Shown piece by piece: positions 1 through 8,927 of a DNA stretch of 29,078 nt. How positions within the stretch are numbered: the stretch's first letter is position 1; each line of letters starts with the position of its first letter. The notes beneath the pieces are model-generated. The model was not told the origin of the DNA. It worked only from the letters and a program-made list of their open reading frames with translations, and made no database searches. The DNA is from a virus: positions 1 through 29,078 of the IMG/VR virus record IMGVR_UViG_3300021961_000447. One strand, written 5' to 3'. The position numbers were made by a program, and so were the translations under genes.

Positions 1-1263
1 ACTCTAAGACTTGGTAGCAGAATCATAGGTAAATGTATGATGGGTTCTACCTCTAATGCTCTTGACAAAGGAGGTGACAATTTTAAAAAACTATACCATG
101 ACTCAGACGTTACAAGACGAAATAAAAATGGACAGACTAGCTCGGGATTATATAGTTTGTTCATACCTATGGAATGGAACTACGAAGGATACATTGATGC
201 TTTTGGATACCCTGTCTTTGATACTCCAGAACAATCCGTCCTTGGAGTCGACGGCCAATATATCGATACAGGTGTCATAGACTTTTGGGAAAATGAAGTT
301 GAAGGACTTAAGCATGACAGCGATGGTTTAAATGAATATTATCGCCAATTTCCTCGTACTGAGGAGCATGCGTTTAGAGATGAAGCTAAAAATAGTATAT
401 TCAACTTAGCTAAAATATATGAGCAAATAGATTTTAATGAAGAAGCTGTAAGAGATGGTTTAGTAACAAAAGGATCGTTTGCTTGGGAAAACGGTGTTAA
501 AGATACAAAGGTAATGTTTACGCCAAATCCTAATGGTAGATTTTTAGTTTCATGGGTGCCTCCTAAGAATCTGCAAAACAATGTAATAGTAAAGAATGGG
601 ATGAAACATCCCGGTAATGAGCACATAGGCGCTTTTGGCTGTGACTCATATGATATATCAGGTACAACAGATGGTGTTGGTTCTAAAGGCTCGCTACATG
701 GCCTTACGATATTTAGCATGGAAGATGCTCCACCGCATACGTTTTTTTTAGAATATGTAGCAAGACCTCAAACAGCAGAATTGTTTTTTGAGGATGTACT
801 GATGGCAATTGTATTTTATGGTATGCCAATACTTGCGGAAAATAATAAACCAAGATTATTATACCATTTAAAACGAAGAGGTTATAGAGGGTTTTCAATG
901 AATAGACCTGATAAAATTTGGAATAAATTATCTATAACAGAAAAAGAAATAGGCGGAATACCTAATACATCAGAAGATATAAAGCAAGCTCACGCGGCTG
1001 CTATTGAATCATATATAGACAAATACGTTGGCTATAATGAAAATGGTTCTGGTAATATATATTTTAACAGAACATTGAATGATTGGGCAAAATTTGATAT
1101 AAATAAAAGAACAAAATATGATGCTACTATTAGTTCCGGGCTCGCTATTATGGCTTGTAATAGGCACTTATATCATCCAAAACCAAAATACGAAAAACAA
1201 AGTTTAGGTATACAAATAAAAAGATTTAATAATAAAGGAATGCACTCGCAAATAATTAAATAG
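1..1263 (+). CDS. terL: Terminase large subunit, 3' part (5' end outside window)
   Basis: The reading frame is open to the first base, so the gene starts upstream; the ATG at 37 is internal. The visible 420 residues begin at the end of the ATPase domain (coupling-type motif GSTSN, residues 15-19 of the fragment) and contain the C-terminal RNase H-like nuclease that cuts concatemeric DNA during packaging. Candidate metal-binding acids, counted from base 1, are D215 (in FGCDSYD), E280 (in LAENNKP) and D374 (in YDATISSG), spaced as in phage terminase nucleases. The Walker A and B part lies outside the window. The stop at 1261-1263 is one base before the portal ATG, so the two are probably cotranslated. 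The terminase-portal-scaffold-capsid order supports the call. Family identity comes from motif and context recognition, not a search. Confidence 0.9.
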   Translation, partial: TLRLGSRIIGKCMMGSTSNALDKGGDNFKKLYHDSDVTRRNKNGQTSSGLYSLFIPMEWNYEGYIDAFGYPVFDTPEQSVLGVDGQYIDTGVIDFWENEVEGLKHDSDGLNEYYRQFPRTEEHAFRDEAKNSIFNLAKIYEQIDFNEEAVRDGLVTKGSFAWENGVKDTKVMFTPNPNGRFLVSWVPPKNLQNNVIVKNGMKHPGNEHIGAFGCDSYDISGTTDGVGSKGSLHGLTIFSMEDAPPHTFFLEYVARPQTAELFFEDVLMAIVFYGMPILAENNKPRLLYHLKRRGYRGFSMNRPDKIWNKLSITEKEIGGIPNTSEDIKQAHAAAIESYIDKYVGYNENGSGNIYFNRTLNDWAKFDINKRTKYDATISSGLAIMACNRHLYHPKPKYEKQSLGIQIKRFNNKGMHSQIIK

Positions 1264-1264
1264 C

Positions 1265-3688
1265 ATGGCTGAAACAATATTAAAAAGTTCATTTCCAAGT
1301 CAAATAGCAAGTGATGCTGAAAAGGCTGGTTCAGAATACGGATTAAAAGTAGCCCGTGCTATTGAACATGAATGGTTCAAAAGAGACTCTGGCGCCACCC
1401 GTTTCTATTCTAATAGAGATGAATATCATAGACTTCGCTTATATGCACGAGGAGAACAATCTGTTAAAAAATACAAAGATGAATTATCTATTAATGGTGA
1501 TTTATCTTATTTAAATCTTGATTGGAAACCTGTACCTATTATACCAAAGTTTGTTGATATAGTGGTTAATGGTATGTCAGATAGACTTTATGATATTAAA
1601 GCTTTCTCGCAAGATCCATCGTCTGTAGAAAAAAGAACAAGATATGTTGAGTCTATATTAACTGATATGCAAACTAGAGAGATATCAGATAAGATTCAAC
1701 AACAACTTGGTATAAATGTGTATAGCAATGATCCTAAAACACTTCCAGAAAGCGAGGATGAACTTTCATTGCATATGCAACTTGAATATAAACAATCTAT
1801 TGAAATTGCAGAAGAGCAAGCTATTAATGCTGTATTTAATAAAAACAATTATGATTTAACACAACGTCGTGTAAATTATGATTTAACCGTTATTGGTATT
1901 GGCTCTACAAAAAATGAATTTAATAAGTCTGAAGGAATTAAAATTAAATATGTAGATCCAGCAAATTTAGTTTATTCGTATACTGAATCACCTTATTTTG
2001 ACGATATATATTATATTGGCGAAGTTAAAAGTGTGACTATCAATGAGTTAAAAATGCAATTCCCAGATCTTACTGATGAAGATTTAAATGAATTGACTAA
2101 ACAAGGCGTACAAACGCCCGCATCACATAATAGATTTATAAATGAAGATAGCGTACTTGATGCTAATACTATTCAAGTATTGTATTTTAATTATAAAACA
2201 TATAATAACGAAGTATTCAAAATTAAGCAAACCGCAAGCGGAGCAGATAAAGCTATACGAAAAAATGATCAGTTTGATCCACCAAAAGATCAAAGAGCTC
2301 GTTTTGAAAAAGCGGCAAGATCAATAGAAGTAGTTTATGATGGTGCATTTATATTAGGTACTAAAAGATTATTGAAATGGGAGCTTGCTAAAAACATGGT
2401 AAGACCTAAAAGCGATACCACAAAAGTAATGATGAATTATAATGTTGTGGCGCCTAGAATATATAAAGGAAGAATTGAATCATTAGTGAGTCGTATAACT
2501 GGGTTTGCTGATATGATTCAATTAACTCATTTAAAATTACAGCAAGTATTATCAAGAATGATTCCAGATGGAGTTTATCTTGATGCGGATGGATTAGCTG
2601 AAATTGATTTGGGTAATGGTACAAATTATAATCCGCAAGAAGCATTAAATATGTTCTTCCAAACAGGTTCTGTTATTGGTAGATCATATACGCAAGATGG
2701 TGATGTGAATCCCGGTAAAGTACCAATTCAAGAATTAACATCTAATGGTGGTAATAATAAAATAAGTTCACTTATTAGCACTTATAATTATTATTTACAA
2801 ATGATTAGAGATGTAACGGGATTAAATGAAGCAAGAGATGGTTCAACACCTGATAAATATGCTTTAGTTGGTTTACAAAAACTTGCGGCTGCAAATTCAA
2901 ATACAGCAACAAGACATATATTACAATCAAGTTTATTTTTAACTATAAAAACAGCAGAAGCTATTAGCTTAAGAATATCAGACGTGCTAGAATATTCACC
3001 AACTAGAGATGCATTTATATCAAGCATTGGGAGATTTAATGTTGGGGCGTTAGATGATATTAAAAATATGCATTTGCATGACTTTGGTATTTTTATTGAA
3101 TTAGCGCCAGATGAAGAAGAAAAACAATTACTTGAAAATAATATACAGCAAGCGTTAGCTAAAGATCAAATTTATCTTGAAGATGCTATTGATATTAGAG
3201 AAATAAAAAATATTAAGCTTGCTAATCAATTATTAAAAGTACGTAGACGTAAAAAACTTGAGCAAGACCAGCAACGCCAGCAAGCTAATATACAAGCGCA
3301 AGCAGATGCTAATTCACAAAATACACAAGTTGCTGCGCAAATGGAAGTGCAAAAAAATCAAGCACTTACTGGTCAAAAAGTACAGCTTATTCAAATTGAA
3401 GCTGAGCTTGAAATGCAAAAAATGCAACAAGAAAAAGAACTTAAGAAAGAACTTATGAAATATGAGTTTGATCTTAATATAGCATTAAAAGATAAAGATT
3501 CTCAAATGCTAAATGATAAAGAAAAATATAAAGAAGATCGTAAAGACGAAAGAACAAGAATACAAGCATCACAACAATCTAGACTTATAGAACAGCGTAA
3601 GGATAGAAAGGGTGAACAAGAATTTGAATCTGCTGGTAATGATACAATGGGTAGTGGATTTAATTTAGAAATGTTTGAACCAAGGTAA
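1265..3688 (+). CDS. Portal protein
   Basis: An 807-residue protein directly after the terminase and before the scaffold and capsid genes, the normal portal position. Portals form the dodecameric ring at one capsid vertex through which DNA enters and leaves. Residues about 75-110 (containing PIIPKFVDIVVNGM) and the segment about 380-420 look like the conserved portal core. From about 660 to 790 the chain is Gln/Lys/Glu-rich and predicted coiled coil, a C-terminal extension that may form a barrel reaching into the capsid. At about 800 residues it is long for a portal but matches podovirus portals with C-terminal extensions, including crAss-like ones. The ATG at 1265 follows the terminase stop by one base and has no Shine-Dalgarno sequence. 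Confidence 0.85.
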   Translation: MAETILKSSFPSQIASDAEKAGSEYGLKVARAIEHEWFKRDSGATRFYSNRDEYHRLRLYARGEQSVKKYKDELSINGDLSYLNLDWKPVPIIPKFVDIVVNGMSDRLYDIKAFSQDPSSVEKRTRYVESILTDMQTREISDKIQQQLGINVYSNDPKTLPESEDELSLHMQLEYKQSIEIAEEQAINAVFNKNNYDLTQRRVNYDLTVIGIGSTKNEFNKSEGIKIKYVDPANLVYSYTESPYFDDIYYIGEVKSVTINELKMQFPDLTDEDLNELTKQGVQTPASHNRFINEDSVLDANTIQVLYFNYKTYNNEVFKIKQTASGADKAIRKNDQFDPPKDQRARFEKAARSIEVVYDGAFILGTKRLLKWELAKNMVRPKSDTTKVMMNYNVVAPRIYKGRIESLVSRITGFADMIQLTHLKLQQVLSRMIPDGVYLDADGLAEIDLGNGTNYNPQEALNMFFQTGSVIGRSYTQDGDVNPGKVPIQELTSNGGNNKISSLISTYNYYLQMIRDVTGLNEARDGSTPDKYALVGLQKLAAANSNTATRHILQSSLFLTIKTAEAISLRISDVLEYSPTRDAFISSIGRFNVGALDDIKNMHLHDFGIFIELAPDEEEKQLLENNIQQALAKDQIYLEDAIDIREIKNIKLANQLLKVRRRKKLEQDQQRQQANIQAQADANSQNTQVAAQMEVQKNQALTGQKVQLIQIEAELEMQKMQQEKELKKELMKYEFDLNIALKDKDSQMLNDKEKYKEDRKDERTRIQASQQSRLIEQRKDRKGEQEFESAGNDTMGSGFNLEMFEPR

Positions 3689-3703
3689 CATAAGTTACAT
3701 TTT
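3674..3703 (+). promoter_or_regulatory. Candidate Bacteroidetes-type promoter before the scaffold gene
   Basis: TTTG (3674-3677), then 18 bases, then TACATTTT (3696-3703). This matches the Bacteroidetes pattern of a -33 TTTG and a -7 TAnnTTTG, except for the last base. It would start a transcript about 15-20 bases before the ATG at 3727 and could boost scaffold and capsid expression. In DNA this AT-rich, chance matches are likely. Confidence 0.28.
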
Positions 3704-3709
3704 TATTAA
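3685..3709 (+). terminator. Weak hairpin after the portal gene
   Basis: GTAAC (3685-3689) pairs with GTTAC (3694-3698) across a 4-base ATAA loop, followed by a T-rich run. The hairpin overlaps the portal stop codon. Five pairs make a weak terminator at best; it could instead mark an mRNA end or be chance. It overlaps the promoter candidate at 3674-3703. Confidence 0.25.
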
Positions 3710-3726
3710 TTATATATTATTTTATT

Positions 3727-4974
3727 ATGGCTGAAGAAACAACCAATGTTGTAGAAACTGCACAAGAGGCGGTTGAACAACAAGCACAAGAACAACAAGC
3801 GGCTGAGCCTGCTATTGTTGAAACAAAAGATGATGATACCAATATCACTACTAGTGAAGATGGTACAATCAAAATTGATTTAAGAAAACAACCTAAACAA
3901 GAAGCAAATGCCGTTCAAGAACCAAGCACAGAGAGCAGCGTGCTGGAGCCAGTACAACAGGGCGAAGAAGCAGGGGAAAACCCCACAGTGGAATTGCAAA
4001 GCGTGGGAGACGAAGACAAAGTCATCGAGCTCGTACAGGATGAAGAGAAGGTAGAAGAAAAACAAAGCTTAGCGGATAAAATAAAAGATATACCGAATAA
4101 GCTTAAAGAAGAGTCAGAAAGTGTAAATAATAATCAAGAAGCCAGTGAGTTACCTGAAAATATCAATAAGTTAATTGATTTTATGAAGGATACAGGCGGA
4201 ACACTTGAAGACTATATAAGATTAAATAAAAATTACGACGATATGGAAAGCATGGAATTGCTCCGTGAACATTATCGTCAAACTAAACCTCATTTGTCAG
4301 AAGATGAAATTAGCTTTTTAATGGAAGATAATTTTTCATATGATGAAGAGGTTGATGATGAAAGAGACATCAAAAGAAAAAAGCTCTTATTAAAAGAAAG
4401 TATTGCTGAAGCTAAATCAAATCTAACAAGCCTAAAGAGTAAATATTACGATGATCTTAAGTTAAGTTCAAAGTTATCTCCTGAAGCTAGAGAAGCGGTT
4501 GAGTTTTACAATAGCTATAAACAAGAACAAGATCAATCACAACAATTAGCACAAAAGCAAAGATCTGTATTTGAACAAAAAACAAATGAATTGTTTTCTG
4601 ACTCATTCAAAGGTTTTGAATATAAAGTTGGCAATAACAAATATAGGTTTAATGTAAATGATGTTAACACTGTAAAATCTACACAAGCAGATATTAATTC
4701 CTTAGTTAGCAAGTTTGTTGACAATAATAATAATATGTCTGATGCTGCGGGTTATCACAAAGCATTATTTACAGCAATGAATGCTGATTCTATTGCTAAT
4801 CATTTTTATGAGCAGGGTAGAGCTGATGCTATTAAAGAAGCAATGGCACAATCCAAAAATGTGGATATGAATCCACGTGGTACTCATGAAGCGGTTACAA
4901 CAGATTCGGGTATAAAAATTAGAGCAATTAGTGGTGATGATAGTTCAAAACTTAGAATAAAACTTAAACAATAA
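3727..4974 (+). CDS. Probable capsid scaffolding protein
   Basis: A 415-residue, strongly acidic protein rich in Glu and Gln, located between portal and major capsid genes, where scaffolding proteins usually lie. Residues about 1-135 are low-complexity and probably disordered. About 135-300 is helical and charged with coiled-coil character, including a KRKKLLLKESIAEAKSNL stretch at about 218-235. The C-terminus is short and basic (SSKLRIKLKQ), typical of the capsid-binding tail of scaffolds. No protease motif was seen, so it is unlikely to be a fused prohead protease. Codons for residues about 66-113 (3925-4065) are clearly more GC-rich than the rest of the gene, suggesting a swapped or inserted segment. 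The role rests on position and composition only. Confidence 0.65.
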   Translation: MAEETTNVVETAQEAVEQQAQEQQAAEPAIVETKDDDTNITTSEDGTIKIDLRKQPKQEANAVQEPSTESSVLEPVQQGEEAGENPTVELQSVGDEDKVIELVQDEEKVEEKQSLADKIKDIPNKLKEESESVNNNQEASELPENINKLIDFMKDTGGTLEDYIRLNKNYDDMESMELLREHYRQTKPHLSEDEISFLMEDNFSYDEEVDDERDIKRKKLLLKESIAEAKSNLTSLKSKYYDDLKLSSKLSPEAREAVEFYNSYKQEQDQSQQLAQKQRSVFEQKTNELFSDSFKGFEYKVGNNKYRFNVNDVNTVKSTQADINSLVSKFVDNNNNMSDAAGYHKALFTAMNADSIANHFYEQGRADAIKEAMAQSKNVDMNPRGTHEAVTTDSGIKIRAISGDDSSKLRIKLKQ

Positions 4975-4991
4975 CTTAAAATCACACTGAA

Positions 4992-6425
4992 ATGGGATTA
5001 TTTGCAACAGGTGGATCGTTTCCTGCTGGGTTAACGCCTTCACCAACTAAAACACTTTTTTCAGGTAACTACCTTACTTTTGACTCTGGGTCAGGGGGTG
5101 GTACCTTTGCACAACAATTTTTACCAGACGTATACGAAAAGGAAGTTGAGCGTTACGGAAATCGCTCTGTTTCTTCTTTCTTACGCATGGTAGGAGCTGA
5201 AATTCCTTCTGCTTCAGATCAAATCATTTGGTCAGAGCAAGGAAGATTACATATTGCTTATGATGCAGCAGCTGCTAATACTGCAACTGGTGTTATCACT
5301 GAAGCTGGACACGCTGTACGCGTTGGACAAACTGTAGCTATTGCTGAAGGTCTTGTTACCGTTAAAGCTGTAGTTACTGCTGTAGCTACTGACACTTTTA
5401 CTGTAAAACCTTACGGTGGAGCTGATCTTGATGCTGCAGGTCTTTCAACTGGTACTGCTGTAGCTGTAAAAGTATTCGTTTACGGTTCTGAATTTGGAAA
5501 AGGTACTGCTGGAATGGCTGGATCTATTGACGCTGGATTTGAACAATTTAGCAATTCACCTATCATTATTAAAGATAAATATTCTATCTCTGGTTCTGAT
5601 ACTGCACAAATTGGATGGGTTGAAGTTACTACTGAAAACGGTGCTTCTGGTTATCTATGGTATTTAAAATCTGAGCATGAAACAAGACTTCGTTTTGAAG
5701 ATTATCTTGAAATGGCAATGGTAGAAGGTGAATTAGCTGCTGCTGGTTCTGCTGCTCTTGGTTCTGGATATAAAGGTACTGAAGGTCTTTTTGCTGCTAT
5801 TGAAGGTCGTGGAAATATCTATCAAAACTTTAATTCTGGTGAAGGTACGCTTTCTAATGCTGGAGCTGATCGTACTGCATTACAAGATTTTGATGAAATT
5901 CTTAAAAATCTTGACAAGCAAGGAGCTATTGAAGAAAACATGCTTTTCTTAAACAGAGCTACTGCACTTGCATTTGATGATATGTTAGGAGCTGTAAATG
6001 CTCACTATAATGGTGGTACTTCTTACGGAGTATTCAACAACAGTGAGGATATGGCACTTAATTTAGGATTCAGCGGTTTCCGCAGAGGTTCTTATGATTT
6101 CTACAAAACTGACTGGAAATATTTAAATGATGCTGCTACTCGTGGTCTTACTGAAGATATTGATGGTGTACTTGTACCTGCTGGTACTTCAACTGTATAC
6201 GATCAACAATTAGGTAAGAACATTAAGCGTCCTTTCCTACACGTTCGTTACCGCGCTTCTGAAGCTGATGATAGAAAAATGAAATCTTGGATCACTGGAT
6301 CTGTAGGTGGAGTTTATACTTCTGATGTTGATGAAATGAATGTACACTTCTTATCTGAAAGATGTTTGTGTGTACAGGGAGCTAACAACTTTGTATTATT
6401 CAAATCTGTTACTCAGACTGCATAA
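4992..6425 (+). CDS. Major capsid protein
   Basis: A 477-residue protein after the scaffold gene. It begins MGLFATGGSF and contains FLPDVYEKEVERYGNRSV (about 43-60) and a well-ordered alpha/beta C-terminal half, consistent with an HK97-fold capsid protein. Residues about 98-165 are Ala/Val/Gly/Thr-rich and look like an inserted beta-domain exposed on the shell. Codon choice differs from its neighbours: many GCT, GGA and ACT, CGT/CGC used for Arg beside AGA, and more C-ending Tyr, Asn and Phe codons. That is what translational selection on the most abundant virion protein would give. A hairpin terminator follows the stop. The call rests on position, length, codon bias and resemblance to capsid proteins of marine phages as I remember them. 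Confidence 0.85.
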   Translation: MGLFATGGSFPAGLTPSPTKTLFSGNYLTFDSGSGGGTFAQQFLPDVYEKEVERYGNRSVSSFLRMVGAEIPSASDQIIWSEQGRLHIAYDAAAANTATGVITEAGHAVRVGQTVAIAEGLVTVKAVVTAVATDTFTVKPYGGADLDAAGLSTGTAVAVKVFVYGSEFGKGTAGMAGSIDAGFEQFSNSPIIIKDKYSISGSDTAQIGWVEVTTENGASGYLWYLKSEHETRLRFEDYLEMAMVEGELAAAGSAALGSGYKGTEGLFAAIEGRGNIYQNFNSGEGTLSNAGADRTALQDFDEILKNLDKQGAIEENMLFLNRATALAFDDMLGAVNAHYNGGTSYGVFNNSEDMALNLGFSGFRRGSYDFYKTDWKYLNDAATRGLTEDIDGVLVPAGTSTVYDQQLGKNIKRPFLHVRYRASEADDRKMKSWITGSVGGVYTSDVDEMNVHFLSERCLCVQGANNFVLFKSVTQTA

Positions 6426-6441
6426 TTAGTAATGTAAGGAT

Positions 6442-6477
6442 GAGGCGTCATTGCGGCGCCTCTATCTTTACTTTTTT
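6442..6477 (+). terminator. Rho-independent-type terminator after the capsid gene
   Basis: GAGGCGTC (6442-6449) pairs with GGCGCCTC (6455-6462) through 8 pairs (one T-G) around a 5-base loop, followed by a T-rich run ending in six T at 6472-6477. It lies 16 bases after the capsid stop and is the most GC-rich spot in the area. It could end or stabilise the 3' end of the abundant capsid mRNA. Confidence 0.7.
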
Positions 6478-6498
6478 ACAATTTTATTATATTATATT

Positions 6499-7272
6499 AT
6501 GGCTACAAAAACAAAGAAAATAACAGCCTCAGAACAAGACTGGGTTGTAAAAGATAGAACTTACGTATTAACTGGTAATAAAGCACCAATTACGTACACT
6601 TTAGCATCTAAACATCATAGTAGAAATCCACTTATGTGGTTTGATGAAACTAAAGGATATTCAAGAGAATTAAGATATGCTTCTAATCAGAAATCACCAT
6701 TTCGCGATGAACAAGAAGGGTTTTCAACATTAAGGCATATTGTATTTAAAAACGGATCATTATTCGTACCAAAATCTGATCAAGCTTTACAAAAGCTTCT
6801 TTCTATATATCATCCACAAAATGGTTTAACATATAGAGAATTAGATGCGGTAGTAGAAGCTAAAGATGATCTTTATGATATTGAACTTGAAATTGCGGCA
6901 TTAAATTTAGCAAAAGACCTAGATGTTGATCATGCTGAAGCTGTACTAAGAGTTGAATCAGGATCTGCAGTATCAAGAATGACTTCTTCTGAAATTAGAA
7001 GAGATTTACTTTTGTTTGCAAAAAGAAATCCTGCATTATTTATTAGTTTAGTAGAAGATGATAATGTTCAACTACGAAACATTGGAATTAAAGCTGTTGA
7101 AGCTGGAATTATTGTTTTATCACCAGATCAAAGATCATTCCATTGGGCTAGTAATAATAAAAAATTAATGGCTGTTCCTTTTGAAGAAAATCCATATTCA
7201 GCATTTGCTGCATATTTAAAAACAGATGAAGGTACTGAAGTTTACAAATCAATAGAAAAGAAACTTAAATAA
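6499..7272 (+). CDS. Conserved head-associated structural protein, function unknown
   Basis: A 257-residue protein starting MATKTKKITASEQDW. I chose the ATG at 6499; the TTG at 6451 would put the start inside the terminator hairpin. The protein has a beta-rich N-terminal half (about 1-110, including a TYTLASKHHSRNPL segment) and a helical second half (about 110-257) with RRDLLLFAKRNPALFISL and a conserved-looking FEENPYSAFAAYLKTDEG near the end. I recall similar proteins downstream of capsid genes in uncultured marine phages but know no established function. Possible roles are capsid decoration, head completion or vertex protein. It is flanked by two terminator-like hairpins, so it may be transcribed as its own unit or by read-through. 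The leader is AT-rich without a Shine-Dalgarno sequence. Confidence 0.6.
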   Translation: MATKTKKITASEQDWVVKDRTYVLTGNKAPITYTLASKHHSRNPLMWFDETKGYSRELRYASNQKSPFRDEQEGFSTLRHIVFKNGSLFVPKSDQALQKLLSIYHPQNGLTYRELDAVVEAKDDLYDIELEIAALNLAKDLDVDHAEAVLRVESGSAVSRMTSSEIRRDLLLFAKRNPALFISLVEDDNVQLRNIGIKAVEAGIIVLSPDQRSFHWASNNKKLMAVPFEENPYSAFAAYLKTDEGTEVYKSIEKKLK

Positions 7273-7287
7273 ATTACCTTATTGTGG

Positions 7288-7316
7288 AGGGTCACTATAA
7301 GGTGGCCCTTTATAAT
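7288..7316 (+). terminator. Terminator-like hairpin after the head-associated gene
   Basis: AGGGTCAC (7288-7295) pairs with GTGGCCCT (7302-7309) through 8 pairs (one T-G) around a 6-base loop, then TTATAATA. The T-run is short, so termination may be partial. Together with 6442-6477 it brackets the single gene between them. Confidence 0.55.
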
Positions 7317-7330
7317 AATAATTAAAAAAT

Positions 7331-8029
7331 ATGATTAGCATCGATACCGTTTATCAAAGAGTGCTTGCTATATTAAACAAAGAGCAAAGAGGTTATATAA
7401 CACCACAAGAATTTAATCTAAAAGCAAATCAAGCACAATTAGAAATATTTGAACAATATTTTTATGATTTGCAGCAATTCAAAAGAATGCGTGATAATAA
7501 TACAGAGTACTCTAATATGGTAAAACTTATTGATGAAAAAATCAGTAGGTTTAAAAAGTCTGCTGCATTAACATATATGACTGATCATTTCCATTTTCCG
7601 TCAGATATGCATAAATTAGGTACGGTTATATACAATAATATTGAAGTTGAAAAGGTAGATGCAAAAGAAGTTTTGTATTATAATCAATCTCCTTTAGCTG
7701 CTCCAAGTACTACAAGACCTGTATTTATACAAAATGTAGATAATTCAAGTGGGCATTGGGGAATAAAAGTATATCCTACTACTATAAATAGCGGAATCAG
7801 TTGTACTTATGTTAGAAAACCAAATGAAGTACAATGGGCTTACACTGAAGTTAATGGTGCCGCTTTATATAATGCTTCTAACACTATTAATTGTGAGTTG
7901 CATGAAATTGATGAAACAAGCTTGGTTATAAAAATATTAAGTTATTCTGGTATTATAATAAGACAACTTGAAATAACTGAAATTGCTGAAGCCGAAGAAA
8001 ACAAAAAAATAACTCAAGAAAAATCTTAA
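7331..8029 (+). CDS. Probable head-tail connector or ring protein
   Basis: A 232-residue protein starting MISIDTVYQRVLAILNKEQR, with an N-terminal helical region containing YITPQEFNLKANQAQLEIFE (about 25-44), then a beta-rich remainder. This N-terminal pattern recurs, as I remember it, in marine phages at the position between head and tail-tube genes. The next gene starts 4 bases later and encodes a tail-tubular or connector-type protein, so the pair probably builds the neck or the ring proteins of a short tail. The C-terminus (about 205-232) is charged and probably disordered. No catalytic motif is visible. The specific role (ring, adaptor or joining protein) is inferred from context. Confidence 0.55.
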   Translation: MISIDTVYQRVLAILNKEQRGYITPQEFNLKANQAQLEIFEQYFYDLQQFKRMRDNNTEYSNMVKLIDEKISRFKKSAALTYMTDHFHFPSDMHKLGTVIYNNIEVEKVDAKEVLYYNQSPLAAPSTTRPVFIQNVDNSSGHWGIKVYPTTINSGISCTYVRKPNEVQWAYTEVNGAALYNASNTINCELHEIDETSLVIKILSYSGIIIRQLEITEIAEAEENKKITQEKS

Positions 8030-8032
8030 TAA

Positions 8033-8923
8033 ATGGCTTTACTTACACAAACGCATGAACAATATTACAATGGCACTGCATTTGGTACTTACCAATATGT
8101 AACATTAGCTGATCTTATAAATAATTTTATTATTTCTTATATAGGTGATGATAAAATGATTAATACTGCAAAAAGAACAGAAGTAGCTTTTCATGCGCAA
8201 CGTGCACTCCAAGAATTAAGTTATGATACTTTACGTTCTATTAAATCAATGGAAATTGAGGTGCCTCCTTCTTTATCGATGACTTTACCACATGATTATG
8301 TTAACTATGTTCAGCTTTCGTTTGTTGACGACGCTGGATTAGAGCAATTAATTATGTCTAATAGATTATCTTCTACGCCTGAAGCTCCATTACAAGATCA
8401 AAATTATAGATTTTTATTTGATCAAAATGGTAATTTATTATATGCTAATAAGTCTGAAACAGAAACAAGATGGCATGCTGCAACAGGTATTAACAATTCA
8501 AGGCAAGATACAAATATAGATTTTTTAGAGGAAGGTTATGGTTATAATGTTGATTATGGTAAGCGTTATGGTATTAACCCAGAAACAGCAACTAAAAACG
8601 GCGCATATTATATTGATGAAGTAAGCGGAAGAATATCTTTTAGCAGTGATTTACAAGGTAAAATAATTACATTAAAATATATATCTGATAGTCTTGCTAC
8701 AGAAGAAGAAATGAAAGTACATAAATTTGCTGAAGAAGCGGTTTATAAATATATAGCTTATGCAATTGTGTCTAATAAAATGGACGCTCCTGAGTATAGA
8801 GTACAAAGATTAAGAAAAGAAAGTATTGCTGCAAAAAGAAAAGCAAAATTAAGATTAAGTAATATTAAAATTAAAGAGCTTGAGCAAATAATGCGTGGAA
8901 AAGGTAAACAAATTAAACACTAA
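8033..8923 (+). CDS. Tail tubular/connector protein (P22 gp4 or T7 tubular A type)
   Basis: A 296-residue protein. Residues about 22-75 (including TLADLINNFIISYIGDDKMI and the helix FHAQRALQELSYD) match the N-terminal helical bundle of podovirus tail-tubular A and P22 gp4-like connectors. The middle is a beta-sandwich region beginning SIKSMEIEVPPSLSMTLPHD (about 70-89). The C-terminal helix (about 225-296) is rich in Lys and Arg. Such proteins form a dodecameric ring under the portal. It starts 4 bases after the upstream neck gene, and the large tail gene follows 5 bases after its stop. The position and helix-beta-helix order support the call, which I have not confirmed by profile search. Confidence 0.65.
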   Translation: MALLTQTHEQYYNGTAFGTYQYVTLADLINNFIISYIGDDKMINTAKRTEVAFHAQRALQELSYDTLRSIKSMEIEVPPSLSMTLPHDYVNYVQLSFVDDAGLEQLIMSNRLSSTPEAPLQDQNYRFLFDQNGNLLYANKSETETRWHAATGINNSRQDTNIDFLEEGYGYNVDYGKRYGINPETATKNGAYYIDEVSGRISFSSDLQGKIITLKYISDSLATEEEMKVHKFAEEAVYKYIAYAIVSNKMDAPEYRVQRLRKESIAAKRKAKLRLSNIKIKELEQIMRGKGKQIKH

Positions 8924-8927
8924 TTAA

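Noticed and set aside
339-719. 126-residue open frame on the - strand
   Set aside because: Antisense to the terminase nuclease domain, whose conserved acids are on the + strand.
6451-6498. Longer start (TTG) for the head-associated protein
   Set aside because: It begins in the loop of the terminator hairpin and adds a hydrophobic tail encoded by the AT-rich leader; the ATG at 6499 is far more likely.
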